Positions 9,102 through 18,487 are shown, numbered from the stretch's first letter. The stretch: 64,000 bases of DNA from Pseudoalteromonas luteoviolacea (GCF_018100925.1 NZ_JAGJEH010000001.1:124001-188000), one strand, 5' to 3'. The notes: generated from the letters alone by a model not told the origin. Made by a program: numbers and translations.

Positions 9102-10115
9102 TTAAGAAGATGATTCTCGTATTTGTAAAGATATATCTACCAGTGTTCTCACTGGTGGTTGAGATTTGTTAAGTATTTCACTAAGCGCCTGACAAGTCCG
9201 CTTACCAATGTCGTTTGCGTCAATACGAACCGATGACAGTGCAGGGCGCATTAAGCGTGAGTCAGCGAGATCATCAAACCCAATTACTTTGATATCTTTG
9301 CCTGGCACTAGATTGTGTTCACGCATTGCTTCCATAGCGCCGTAAGCAATTACATCACTGAAACATACAATCGCTTGAATATCTGGTGCGATACTGAATA
9401 GCTGATGGAATGCATCTCTGCCGCCTTGGCGGTTTGTTGGTGCCATTATTTCATGAGATTGAATTTGATCTACGTGCGCAGATATCGCAGAGCGAAACCC
9501 ACTCAATCGTTCATGGTAATCAGATATTTCATCAGTACCGCCTAAAAAAGCAATTGATGACAACCCTTTTTGCAGCAAATGCTCGGTCGCCAAGTGTGTG
9601 CCTTTTTGGTTGTCAGGCAAAATGCAGGGGGCTTCGGCAAATTGGATTTCTCGCATGATGTTGATGACAGGAAACCCGGATGAGACCAGTTGGTTCACCC
9701 ACTCTTTGGTTGTGCCTGGCGCTGGAACCATGACAAACGCAGAAACATTGTATTCTTTGAGGGTATTAACAACTTGTTGTTGACGGGTAAAATCCTCCCC
9801 AGTATTTACTAGCATCGGCACCATACCTAGCGCGTAAATGTGCTTTTCCAAGCCCACAGCTAGTTGTGCAGAATAAGGGTTGGTTAAATCATTAATAACT
9901 ACCGCTACAAGGTTGGATTTTTTACTGCGTAGTGCAGCTGCATCTCTATTATAGACATAACCCAGTTTTTCAATGGCTTTGAGAACTTTTTCTTTACTTT
10001 TGTCACTTACTTTGTCGGAGTGAGTTAATACAAGGGAAACTGTAGATTTGGAAACTTGCGCTTCTTTGGCAACATCAAAAATTGTTATTTTTTCTGGTTT
10101 TTTGTCGTTGTTCAT
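9102..10115 (-). CDS. LacI/GalR-family transcriptional regulator
   Basis: 337 residues. The N-terminal helix-turn-helix and hinge are canonical (ITIFDVAKEAQVSKSTVSLVL at about 9-29, then LGYVYNRDAAALRS). A periplasmic-binding-protein-like sensor domain follows (LVAVVINDLTNPYSAQLAVGLE, and later VIGFDDLADSRLMRPALSSVR). It ends in IRESSS. The family binds palindromic operators and responds to sugars or nucleosides. Genes next to it are the glycosyltransferase (coupled, same strand) and the divergently oriented S9-like gene at 10329, either of which may be its target. Confidence 0.93.
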   Translation of the reverse strand: MNNDKKPEKITIFDVAKEAQVSKSTVSLVLTHSDKVSDKSKEKVLKAIEKLGYVYNRDAAALRSKKSNLVAVVINDLTNPYSAQLAVGLEKHIYALGMVPMLVNTGEDFTRQQQVVNTLKEYNVSAFVMVPAPGTTKEWVNQLVSSGFPVINIMREIQFAEAPCILPDNQKGTHLATEHLLQKGLSSIAFLGGTDEISDYHERLSGFRSAISAHVDQIQSHEIMAPTNRQGGRDAFHQLFSIAPDIQAIVCFSDVIAYGAMEAMREHNLVPGKDIKVIGFDDLADSRLMRPALSSVRIDANDIGKRTCQALSEILNKSQPPVRTLVDISLQIRESSS

Positions 10116-10328
10116 AAGTGCCTGATCGCATACGCTGTGCTGATGACGGTTGCATAGTTTAAACCTATCAACTTCGACTCTGCAACTTACAATTCAATTG
10201 ATGCTGTTCTGTATAAAACAATAGTCTAAAAAACAGCTTTTTAAACGCAATATGTCTCTAAATTACTGCACTTGGTGAAAAATAAGGATATCATGTCCCG
10301 TTGTGGCTAATAGACTAGGACTATAGAA
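10116..10328. promoter_or_regulatory. Divergent promoter region, lacI-type gene / S9-like gene
   Basis: 213 bp between divergent genes. It contains an imperfect palindrome ATAGTTTAAACCTAT (10154-10168), 39 bases before the lacI-type start codon, that could be an autoregulatory operator. It lacks the central CG usual in LacI-family sites. Promoter elements could not be fixed by eye. Confidence 0.4.
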
Positions 10329-12815
10329 GTGATAATTATCAGGGCTTTAATACTATTTGTATGTGCATGTGTGTTGAGCAATGGAGTTTATGCTAATCCC
10401 TCCAGCTATAAACGGCCTTCGGCAGAAATTGCGGAGCTTATACAAGAACACAGTGTCCCAAAAGCTCTTGTAAACGCCAAAGGCAACTGGATGGCACTAC
10501 TGGCGCCTCTAGACGCCGACAGTACTAGTAAACCTATCGCCCAGCAGAGTCTCTTACAAAGCATACTTGGTGTTCAAATCAATCCAGAAACCGGCCTGCG
10601 ACCAGAAGCCGAGCGTTATACTGGTGTTTCATTTAAGCATATTGATACCGGTGCCCTAATCAAGGCTAACAATATTCCCGAAGGCCATATTATTCAGCCT
10701 ACTTGGAGTGCAAATGGACGCTACCTTGCGTTTATTTTGGAGACTCAAGCAGGTGGATACTTATGGGTATATGATATTAAACAACGTCAGGTTAAAAGCT
10801 TGTCAAATTTCCCACTTAATGGCTTTACTACGGCAAAACCTTTTGAGTGGTTGGCTGATAGTTCGGGCCTCATTGCCAATATTAGAGTTAACCATAGAAG
10901 CCACATAGTTAACCGCAGTGCAGTGCAATCAAGTGAGAATGGTCCATTGGTTGTTGATTCAACTGCACAAATAAATCCGACTGATGCGTTTGACGCGCCG
11001 CAACAAGCTCAATTTACACAGTTAGCTTTAGGGCAACTATATAAAGTACCGCTCAAAGGAAGAGAAGTTCCAATTGGACAGCCAGCTTACTTTAGTAGCT
11101 TTAAAGCATCACCAGACTCGACCAATTTGTTAGTTGCTATGATGGACATACAAAACTTGTCGCAGATGACTGAAGAAGACTTTGACAAACAACACTATAG
11201 TGTATGGCAAATCTGGGGAATGAGAGGTGCACCGTTATACGAAGTTTATCGACCGCAGATTACTGTTTCTGAACAGGAGCGTCTTGCTCGACCTTTTACA
11301 GATTCAACCGTAAAAAGAGTATTTCAATGGCGTGCTGATAAAGGCGCCACTTTAATATGGGCCCAGTCAGATTTAGATAGCGATAGAGAAAGTCTGTACA
11401 GTATTTCAGCGCCGTTTAGACGTAATCCTCGTCACTATGCCGACATTGAGGGCCGGTTGTCGGAGATTATATGGGGTGACAATCAGCTTGGATTAATGGT
11501 AATTGATGCCGGAAATAATGAAAAAGACTACTATGCATTTTCGCCATTAACTCCGGACCGCGCTCAAGTTAAGTTGAACCTATTTGAGGGCCTCTCTAAA
11601 GGAGAAAGCCGTGAACTGGTAATGACCAAAAATGATATTGGCGCTTCAGTTATCAAGGTAGCTGGAGGCCGCTACATATTTATCACTGGCACTCAAAAAC
11701 AAGGCGAAACAGACATACCTTATCTTGCGCGGTTCGATGCTCGAGGCAATCTAATGACACCTATTTGGGAGTCAAAATCCCCATATTTTGAGCAAGTGGT
11801 GGCTGTACTGTCTGATGATGGTATGCAATTTGTCACGCGTAAAGAGTCCAAAGACAACCCGACAAACTACTTCTCTCGTAATTTGACATTTGATATTGTC
11901 GAGCAGCTTACAAAGTACCCGCACCCGTATCCAAGTATGCAAGGGATCCGCAAAGAGGAAATGCGTTTCAGTGCGGGTGCTGGTAATGTGATTAAAGGCG
12001 ACTTTTATTTACCTAAAAGCTTTGACCCTAGCTTGGGACGAGTACCTGTTGTGGTATGGCTTAATGAAACAAATGAGCAAAATAACGAGCAAGTCATCTC
12101 GTCGCCTTACCTATTTCCTCATTTAGACGCGGTCAGTGGTGTGCCATTTGTTCATGAGGGGTATGCTGTACTTAATATTAAAAATATGCCGATGCTAAGT
12201 GCTCAAAATCAAGGAGAGCAGTTTGACCAACAGCTGAGGGCTAGTGCAAAAGCAATAGTAGATACTTTGGTCTCTCAAGGTATTGCGGACAAAGAAAAAA
12301 TAGCCATCGGCGGCCATGGTTTTGCTGCTACGAGTGTACTTAAACTGTTAACTCAAACAGACTATTTTGTCACCGGGATCGCGCGAAGTGGTACTTATAA
12401 TCTGACGCTTTCCCCGTTTGTTTTTGGCGATGGTGAGCAAAGTTTGTGGGTTGAACCGAGCAAGTATTTGGCTAACTCTCCTTTATTCTCCGCGCAAAAT
12501 ATTCGTAGTTCGGTATTGTTGATCCATGGCTATCAAGATAGAGAAGCGGGCAGCTACCCGGTCCAATCGGAAAGAATGTTTAGTGCTCTGAACGATTTAG
12601 GCAAGACCGCCAAGCTGGTGTTGTTACCAAGTAGTGGTCATGTATATCAGGATGAAAAAGATTTACTGCACATGCTATATGAGCAACAGCAGTGGCTGAA
12701 ACTTCATTTTGCCACTCTACCTGAGATCGAGCCCTCAAGCTCAGCACCTGAACATTTACACTTTGAGCTGGAAGCAGAGGTAGAAGAATCTGATTTACCT
12801 TCACCTTGGGGTTAG
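10329..12815 (+). CDS. S9-family (glutamyl endopeptidase-like) peptidase homologue lacking the catalytic serine
   Basis: 828 residues with a signal peptide (about 1-22, ending VYA-NPS), a beta-propeller (about 120-520) and a C-terminal alpha/beta-hydrolase domain (about 560-800) of the S9 type, closest in layout to the plant chloroplast glutamyl endopeptidase group. Active family members have GGHSYGA around the nucleophile. This protein has GGHGFAA, so the serine position is Gly664 and the following glycine is Ala666. The Asp (D737 in HGYQD) and His (H771 in SSGHVY) of the triad are kept. The codon is GGT, one transition from AGT. The frame is otherwise intact. The start is a GTG at 10329. 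It is probably a periplasmic pseudo-peptidase or binding protein. Confidence 0.85.
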   Translation: MIIIRALILFVCACVLSNGVYANPSSYKRPSAEIAELIQEHSVPKALVNAKGNWMALLAPLDADSTSKPIAQQSLLQSILGVQINPETGLRPEAERYTGVSFKHIDTGALIKANNIPEGHIIQPTWSANGRYLAFILETQAGGYLWVYDIKQRQVKSLSNFPLNGFTTAKPFEWLADSSGLIANIRVNHRSHIVNRSAVQSSENGPLVVDSTAQINPTDAFDAPQQAQFTQLALGQLYKVPLKGREVPIGQPAYFSSFKASPDSTNLLVAMMDIQNLSQMTEEDFDKQHYSVWQIWGMRGAPLYEVYRPQITVSEQERLARPFTDSTVKRVFQWRADKGATLIWAQSDLDSDRESLYSISAPFRRNPRHYADIEGRLSEIIWGDNQLGLMVIDAGNNEKDYYAFSPLTPDRAQVKLNLFEGLSKGESRELVMTKNDIGASVIKVAGGRYIFITGTQKQGETDIPYLARFDARGNLMTPIWESKSPYFEQVVAVLSDDGMQFVTRKESKDNPTNYFSRNLTFDIVEQLTKYPHPYPSMQGIRKEEMRFSAGAGNVIKGDFYLPKSFDPSLGRVPVVVWLNETNEQNNEQVISSPYLFPHLDAVSGVPFVHEGYAVLNIKNMPMLSAQNQGEQFDQQLRASAKAIVDTLVSQGIADKEKIAIGGHGFAATSVLKLLTQTDYFVTGIARSGTYNLTLSPFVFGDGEQSLWVEPSKYLANSPLFSAQNIRSSVLLIHGYQDREAGSYPVQSERMFSALNDLGKTAKLVLLPSSGHVYQDEKDLLHMLYEQQQWLKLHFATLPEIEPSSSAPEHLHFELEAEVEESDLPSPWG

Positions 12816-12820
12816 AAAGA

Positions 12821-12852
12821 CCAGCTTATGAAGCTGGCCCTTAGCTGGTTTT
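12821..12852. terminator. Bidirectional terminator between convergent genes
   Basis: A CCAGCTT-ATG-AAGCTGG stem (12821-12837) lies in the 37-bp gap between the S9-like gene and the convergent exporter gene. A T-run (TTTTTTA) is present on the plus side, and on the minus side the hairpin is followed by TCTTTCT. Confidence 0.65.
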
Positions 12853-13704
12853 TTAGGATTCTTTCGTGGCTATAGAGCTGCCTAGCGACGCAGTGATCAC
12901 TAGAATGATGGCGATCCACTGTGAAAATGTAAGTAGCTCGCCAAGAATCAGCAAGCCAGCAAGTGCTGCAACTGCAGGCTCTAGACTCATCATAATACTG
13001 AACCCCTGTGCAGGCATATTACGCAGCGCTACCATTTCCAAGCTGTATGGTAGTGCGCTCGATAAGAGTCCAATAGCAATACCCAGTGGGATAAGGGACC
13101 AGTCAAGTAATGCACTGCCTTGTGAAATGACGCCATAGGGGACTATCGCCAAAGCTGCGACACTCATGCCCAAAGTGACCGCCATTCCCCCTGAGCTTTG
13201 TCCACCGGTCTTTTTACCAAATATAATGTATCCAGCCCAAAAAGCACCCGCTACTAGTGCCAGTATCACGCCAACAGGGTCCAACCCATCCACTTCACTC
13301 ATATTTGGAAGCAGCATTATGATCCCTGCAATGGCGAGCAGCACCCATAGGTAATCACGCTTGCGTTTGGAAGAAAATAATGCAACTGCCAGTGGTCCGG
13401 TAAACTCCAATGCGACACCAATGCCCAGTGGAATACGTTCAATGGCATAGTAAAAAGTCAAATTCATGATCCCTAACGAGAGACCGTAAAGAATAACTGG
13501 TCGCCAGTTGGCGGGGAGTTTTCTCCAAGGTCTAAAAATTAGGCACAATATCAAGGCTGAAAATCCTAATCGGTAGGCTGTCGTTCCTTCGGGGCCAACA
13601 TATGGAAACAATTGCTTTGCAATTGATGCACCAGACTGAATAGTCACCATAGCTAAAAGAAGACATGCAATTGCGTATAAAAATCGTCTGTCTAGAATTT
13701 GCAT
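12853..13704 (-). CDS. rhtA: Threonine/homoserine exporter RhtA (EamA family)
   Basis: 283 residues with ten predicted membrane helices in two EamA repeats. Strongly RhtA-like segments can be recalled against the E. coli protein: ASIAKQLFP, YGLSLGIMNLTFYYAIERIP, GIGVALEFTGPLAVALFSS, and SALPYSLEMVALRNMP with SLEPAVAALAG. RhtA exports threonine, homoserine and toxic amino-acid analogues across the inner membrane. It is convergent with the S9-like gene and separated from it by a terminator. A palindrome-like ATACA...TGTAT lies in the upstream gap near 13757-13778 and might be a control site. Confidence 0.9.
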   Translation of the reverse strand: MQILDRRFLYAIACLLLAMVTIQSGASIAKQLFPYVGPEGTTAYRLGFSALILCLIFRPWRKLPANWRPVILYGLSLGIMNLTFYYAIERIPLGIGVALEFTGPLAVALFSSKRKRDYLWVLLAIAGIIMLLPNMSEVDGLDPVGVILALVAGAFWAGYIIFGKKTGGQSSGGMAVTLGMSVAALAIVPYGVISQGSALLDWSLIPLGIAIGLLSSALPYSLEMVALRNMPAQGFSIMMSLEPAVAALAGLLILGELLTFSQWIAIILVITASLGSSIATKES

Positions 13705-13891
13705 AACGAAGCCCGCTAATTCAAAGAGGGCGCAAGTCTAAGGTTTTCTGTAAGGATACACAATCATTTTGTATACATTATTCCATTATTGTTTGTTTTG
13801 CAGTTTTTCTTGTTTCATAATTGTTTTATTTGTAACTATGAGCCTATAAAAATGGATGTGTTACTTTTCAAATTGTTGCATTTTTGGAGGG

Positions 13892-14677
13892 TCATTCGAC
13901 CGCTTGGTTCAAGTAAGATTGCCAAGCCTGTTCATGTTTAGACATCTGTTTATGTTTTTTTGAATTTAGGTGCGCTTGTTTATCTTGTTCTGTTAGAAAT
14001 GGGCCAACGCGGCACATGGCACAGTGAGATTCCGATAAATAGCTGGGTTTGGTGAGTGGTTGTACGGGGGCATGTTTAGGTGACCAGAAGTAACTGATCC
14101 CTCTTGTGTCTTTGACATGTTTGTCTCTATCGACATTACGTATTTTATACTCGGGAAATCGCGTTATATCAAATTCAGTTTGTCCGAGGTAGTTTAGATC
14201 AAGTGATTGATGTAACGTCTGTTCGAGGTTCCATTCGCAATATGGCTTCACATCTTTTGAAGTTATGATACTAAGCATTGGTCCTTGTTTATCTAAAGCT
14301 ATTGACTGTGAATAGACCAAAAAGTACCTCAACAGGCGCCTATTTAACGTATTTATGCTCAGTGAGTTCTCTTTAAACTCGTGGTGTGACGCAAAAGCTG
14401 GAATAAGAGGGAACTGAAAAATCACAGCGTCGAATGTCTGCCCATTCAAACGAGACCAAGATGTTTTGTCAGTGACATCAAACTCAGTCAGCACAGGAGT
14501 ATTGGACGCTTTCAATTTATCTAAAGCATGGCTGGTATACTTTTCTCGCAAAGTAGATTCGCTGTCGTAGATACTGGCGATAATTTGCTGAGGCTGAAGG
14601 TATGTTTTGATGGAGTAGGAGAAGCTTAAATCGCCATCTCCTACAGTTAATATTCGCCACTTAGGGTCTAATTGCAT
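13892..14677 (-). CDS. Bmt5-like Rossmann methyltransferase (DUF2431) with C-terminal C2H2-type zinc finger
   Basis: 261 residues from the ATG at 14677; a GTG at 14686 is an alternative. The N-terminus carries the glycine-rich SAM-binding loop VGDGDLSFS (residues 12-20), the hallmark of the DUF2431/Bmt5 family, whose founding members are eukaryotic 25S rRNA uridine-N3 methyltransferases. A later IFQFPLIP corresponds to the family's strand 4 motif. At residues 219-242 is a CxxC-x13-H-x5-H finger (CAMC ... H ... H), the U1/matrin-like spacing that binds double-stranded RNA in eukaryotes. An RNA (rRNA or tRNA) methylation role is inferred from the fold and the finger; the target is not known. 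Confidence 0.75.
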   Translation of the reverse strand: MQLDPKWRILTVGDGDLSFSYSIKTYLQPQQIIASIYDSESTLREKYTSHALDKLKASNTPVLTEFDVTDKTSWSRLNGQTFDAVIFQFPLIPAFASHHEFKENSLSINTLNRRLLRYFLVYSQSIALDKQGPMLSIITSKDVKPYCEWNLEQTLHQSLDLNYLGQTEFDITRFPEYKIRNVDRDKHVKDTRGISYFWSPKHAPVQPLTKPSYLSESHCAMCRVGPFLTEQDKQAHLNSKKHKQMSKHEQAWQSYLNQAVE

Positions 14678-14780
14678 GATAAACACTGACTGATTAAAAG
14701 TGGCGGATTATACCAAAATTTAACTGCAAAAGTCGTCACCGGAAGGATAAATATATCCAGTGAAATATCATTCAGCTGTA

Positions 14781-15866
14781 TCAAGCGTTTCTAAGGTCAT
14801 CCAACAAATGCATAACATCCACGCTGGCTTGCTCCATTTTATTGAGCTGTTGCACTGCCCCCTGTTTGTCACCTTCTTGGAATTTTTTAATCGCCTCTAC
14901 ACCGGATCTATGTACTTCTTTGTGCGGGTGCTCTAGACGTTTATAAGCAGAGTTGTCTGAATATTGCTTAGAGCCATCTCCTAAGAACCATTTACCAAGT
15001 CGGCACGATGTATGATCGGCAAAATTGGCGACTGTTTTATTACTGGTTCCCATGATCACGGCATAGACTTCACTTTTCCAAACGACGTGATCAAGTTTCA
15101 CTGTTTGAATAAAAGTCTGCTGGGTGGCGTTGGTGATAGTTTGCTTCATTGAGCCGCAAGTATTAACAATGTCTCCATATTCATCATTTAAGTGCTCAAT
15201 ACTGTGAGATAAAGTTTTATTCGATTCTTGGATTACAGACACATCTTTCACTGTTAGCTGGGTAGTATCAATGATCTTAGTTACTAACTCAGACACTTCG
15301 TTCGCAGATGCGCTGGTGTTATTTGCCAAAGCTCTGACTTCATCTGCTACAACACTGAAGCCTCTGCCAGCTTCACCCGCTCGTGCAGCCTCAATTGCGG
15401 CATTAAGTGCTAACAAATTGGTTTGATCCGAAATTTTGGAGATCGTTGCTACAAAAGTGTGAATATTGTCTGCCATATGAGATAGGCCCGAAATATTATC
15501 TGTCATACTAGACATATTTTCAGAAAGTTGGCTCATGCCCGTCAGGATGTTTGCAAGGGACTTTTCTGAGGTTTCGAACGACTGATTTACTTCAGCAATG
15601 GCTGCACTGTCTTGCTCTATATTTTGAAAGCTGTGAAGTACCGTCTCTCTGATCCCTTCAACTTGGCTCATACCGGATAGAGCGCACTGTAAAAGCTGAT
15701 TGTCGGTATTATCATTTAGCTGCTGTTGTGCTTCTATCAACTGCGACTGTAGTTGGTTGTTTTCAGTTGTAAGGCGCTCATTTTCTTGTACTTGTTGCGC
15801 CAACTCGCGTTTCAATTGCGAAAGTTCTGCTTTTATTTCTGAACTGGAGAATAAGTTGGATAGCAC
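14781..15866 (-). CDS. Soluble methyl-accepting chemotaxis protein with zinc-binding CZB domain
   Basis: 361 residues without membrane segments. Residues about 6-55 form a coiled coil. A methyl-accepting signalling domain follows with the conserved hairpin tip [20 protein letters not shown] and [10 protein letters not shown]. The C-terminal CZB domain (about 250-355) has the His-Cys-His-His pattern: HVVW, SCRLGKW, and HPHKEVH. CZB domains bind zinc and sense zinc or hypochlorous acid in TlpD-type receptors and in DgcZ. The GTG start at 15866 is supported by AAAGGAG 8 bases upstream. The next gene upstream on the same strand is a diguanylate cyclase. Confidence 0.92.
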   Translation of the reverse strand: MLSNLFSSSEIKAELSQLKRELAQQVQENERLTTENNQLQSQLIEAQQQLNDNTDNQLLQCALSGMSQVEGIRETVLHSFQNIEQDSAAIAEVNQSFETSEKSLANILTGMSQLSENMSSMTDNISGLSHMADNIHTFVATISKISDQTNLLALNAAIEAARAGEAGRGFSVVADEVRALANNTSASANEVSELVTKIIDTTQLTVKDVSVIQESNKTLSHSIEHLNDEYGDIVNTCGSMKQTITNATQQTFIQTVKLDHVVWKSEVYAVIMGTSNKTVANFADHTSCRLGKWFLGDGSKQYSDNSAYKRLEHPHKEVHRSGVEAIKKFQEGDKQGAVQQLNKMEQASVDVMHLLDDLRNA

Positions 15867-16105
15867 GAGTCAATCTCCTTTGTAATATGAGTGCATAGTG
15901 TATTAAATATGTGTCTTAGTGATTTGATGTGACACACCAACAGCCAACGGTTTGCTATGAATTTTTTGCAATTCGTCAGTTTTAACAACTTAGTGATGCC
16001 ATTTAACCATAAATAATTTAATAGTACTCTATTTTTTGAACTATAAATCAAAGGGTTTTACATAGGGTCCGCTTTCTGTGCAATATTGAATGACATCGCA
16101 AGATA

Positions 16106-16948
16106 TTAACTGACCCGAGGTTTAGAGCGAACAGACTTAAGGCGTTTGTTACTATACATGGCTGCATCGGCAAGGTGCAGTAGTTTATCTGGGGCAATTT
16201 CTGTGTCAGTGGCGGTGAAACCAATACTAATACCGACACCGTATTCAAAGACTTCTTCCAAAAGCTTTTTTCGAAGTTGTTCATCATTGTCAGTATCAAA
16301 ACTACCAAATGCGACAAACTCATCACCACCGATCCTAAAGCAGCGATCTTCACCAAACTGCGCGCTCAAAGAGTGTGCAACTTTTTTCAAGATTAAATCG
16401 CCACAGCTGTGTCCAAAATTATCATTGGCACGCTTAAAATCATCTAAGTCAAAATAAAATAATGTAGTATGTTGCTCACAAAGTGTCTTGAATTGAGTGA
16501 AGCAAGCTCGGCGGTTTCCTATTTGAGTGAGTTCATCATGGGTTGCATCAAATTTAAGCTTTTCTTCCAGCCGCCGTCTTTGCAAAATTTCATTGTTGAG
16601 CTGAGATATGGTGTCTCTTTGTCTGACAATCATGGTGTACAGTGCATAGCATATGAGTAAAAAGCCAATCTGTTTAAGTGACGTGTCTAGTGCAATGACT
16701 GGAAATATGTCCACAGCGATAAAATCGTCGAGCAGATCCAGCAGCAAACCCAAACAGTATATAGACCAAGCCCATATCAAGATGTTATTTTTTAGATGCG
16801 GTGCTGAATAAACGATCATCGTTGAGGCGATAGTAAACCAAAACAACTCCTCCAGTGAGTCCAGCAGATCACCTGGTTGCTCTCTCATCCAAAGATAAAA
16901 GGAGAGCACAAATAGCCCTATAACCCCATAAAGCAGCTTTTGAATCAT
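16106..16948 (-). CDS. Membrane-bound GGDEF diguanylate cyclase
   Basis: 280 residues. About four or five hydrophobic helices fill residues 1-110 (a MASE-like sensor region), followed by a short coiled coil (about 110-132) and a GGDEF domain (about 135-278). The active-site motif RIGGDEF is intact, as are FDLDDFK and DELTQIGNRR. The expected product-inhibition RxxD reads FGED, so the I-site arginine is absent. The protein should make c-di-GMP without strong feedback inhibition. The gene is 240 bp upstream of the CZB chemoreceptor on the same strand. Confidence 0.92.
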   Translation of the reverse strand: MIQKLLYGVIGLFVLSFYLWMREQPGDLLDSLEELFWFTIASTMIVYSAPHLKNNILIWAWSIYCLGLLLDLLDDFIAVDIFPVIALDTSLKQIGFLLICYALYTMIVRQRDTISQLNNEILQRRRLEEKLKFDATHDELTQIGNRRACFTQFKTLCEQHTTLFYFDLDDFKRANDNFGHSCGDLILKKVAHSLSAQFGEDRCFRIGGDEFVAFGSFDTDNDEQLRKKLLEEVFEYGVGISIGFTATDTEIAPDKLLHLADAAMYSNKRLKSVRSKPRVS

Positions 16949-17239
16949 GTATGCACTCCTAACGCTACTCTTTAACTTATAGCAGTTTTATATTTATCTG
17001 CTTAGTCGCGAACTAATTTACCGCACTGATTCAAATCTTTGAATTAAATAGTTGTCAAATGCTCAATAAGAACCTTGCAGTATTTCTACAGATACCAGAT
17101 TTCATAAGAGGATTGTTAGGCTGGCACCTGAACACTGTTCGATAATGTTAATTGATTACACTCGAAACGTGTAGCTTTTTTACATTGCATTAATGGAATA
17201 GTTGTGGTGCCGCCGTGCCTGTCAGGTTAAATGTTTATT

Positions 17240-17662
17240 CTATCGCGTCAATTCAATTGCTTGTGAAATCATAAAGAGGTGCGATACAAAAACAACAGAG
17301 GTAATAACAAAGCGCATTTGTTTGTAGTCTTTATGTGTTTCTTGCCACTTAGGCATACTTTTTTCAAACCAAAGTACCAGCCAATAGCTAGCGGCAAGAT
17401 AGCTAAGCTGAGCGGTCAAAGAAACCAAATGAAGTAAAGGAAATGGGAGGACGACAATCACTGCCAAAATTGCGTGGGCCTTTGGTTGTTCGCCAGCGCG
17501 CCACAATGTTCCAGCCATAAACGCCAGAATGCCCATACTGTAAAAACTGAAAACACCGACCAAGGTTTCCGAGCTTCCCAACATTAGTGTTGCTGCAATA
17601 CAAAGGAGAAAAGGCACAAAGCCCAAGTAGCCTAATTGAATATGGTTAAAGTATGGGTGCAT
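17240..17662 (-). CDS. DUF3429 family membrane protein
   Basis: 140 residues with four hydrophobic helices. The sequence LGYLGFVPFLLCIA, then YSMGILAFMAGTLWR, then a WLVLWFE helix fits DUF3429, a small inner-membrane family of unknown function. The gene stands alone between the diguanylate cyclase and the divergent ahpC. The 290 bp downstream contain a short stem (TACAC/GTGTA near 17158-17174) with a T-run on the plus strand, but no gene. Confidence 0.8.
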   Translation of the reverse strand: MHPYFNHIQLGYLGFVPFLLCIAATLMLGSSETLVGVFSFYSMGILAFMAGTLWRAGEQPKAHAILAVIVVLPFPLLHLVSLTAQLSYLAASYWLVLWFEKSMPKWQETHKDYKQMRFVITSVVFVSHLFMISQAIELTR

Positions 17663-17771
17663 AAAAACTCTTAATTAGTTTGGTTTAGTCATATTTGTGG
17701 ATCCGTTAAGACCATCACTATTGTTACGAGTAGATTATACCGAAGGTTTACAATGGGATTGAGTTTATTTA

Positions 17772-17808
17772 ATCAAATTTATCGATAACAATGATAGTTT
17801 TAATCAAT
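17772..17808 (+). promoter_or_regulatory. OxyR-like operator upstream of ahpC
   Basis: The right half-site ATAGTTTTAATCAAT (17794-17808) matches the published OxyR consensus ATAG-N-T-NNN-A-N-CTAT at all but one informative position. It is preceded after exactly 7 bases by a weaker half ending ATCGAT (17772-17786). The total of 37 bp equals the full OxyR site, located about 95 bp before the ahpC start. The call is from the pattern only. Confidence 0.6.
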
Positions 17809-17900
17809 TTTATTTAAAAGTGCTAAGTCTATATCTTTGTAATCAAGCAAGGCGAGGATACTCGCGAAGACAAAATACAAACTTAATATAGAGGATAGCC

Positions 17901-18470
17901 ATGAGCACTTCATTGATTAATACAAAGCTTTTACCTTTCAGCGCAACTGCATACCACAAGGGGGATTTTGTTGAAGTTTCAGAGCAAGATTTACTTGGTA
18001 AGTGGAGCATTGTTTTCTTCTACCCTGCGGACTTTACTTTTGTGTGCCCGACAGAGCTGGGCGATTTGGCAGACCACTATGCACAGCTTCAAGAAATGGG
18101 CGTTGAAGTATACTCTGTATCAACAGACACTCACTTCACTCACAAAGCATGGCATGATGCTTCTGACACCATCAAAAAAATCGACTTCCCGATGATTGGC
18201 GACCCGACAGGTAAAATTACTCGCAATTTTGGTGTGATGATTGAAGAGGAAGGTCTCGCACTTCGCGGCACATTTGTTATCAACCCGGAAGGTGAAATCA
18301 AAGTTGTTGAAACACATGATTTAGGGATAGGCCGCAGCGCAAAAGAGCTATTGCGTAAAGTTCAAGCTGCTCAATATATCGCAACACATGACGGCGAAGT
18401 TTGCCCTGCATCTTGGCAGCCAGGTGAAGAGACACTAGCACCTTCTTTAGACCTTGTGGGCAAAATCTAA
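17901..18470 (+). CDS. ahpC: Alkyl hydroperoxide reductase subunit C (2-Cys peroxiredoxin)
   Basis: 189 residues, the usual AhpC length. The peroxidatic Cys49 lies in FYPADFTFVCPTE and the resolving Cys168 in GEVCPASWQPG. The helix-turn LDLVGKI at the C-terminus is also typical. AhpC reduces hydrogen peroxide and organic hydroperoxides in the cytoplasm and is re-reduced by AhpF, encoded next. The start has a GAGGAT ribosome-binding site. The OxyR-like operator upstream suggests peroxide induction. Confidence 0.97.
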   Translation: MSTSLINTKLLPFSATAYHKGDFVEVSEQDLLGKWSIVFFYPADFTFVCPTELGDLADHYAQLQEMGVEVYSVSTDTHFTHKAWHDASDTIKKIDFPMIGDPTGKITRNFGVMIEEEGLALRGTFVINPEGEIKVVETHDLGIGRSAKELLRKVQAAQYIATHDGEVCPASWQPGEETLAPSLDLVGKI

Positions 18471-18487
18471 TTTGACTCACACCATAT

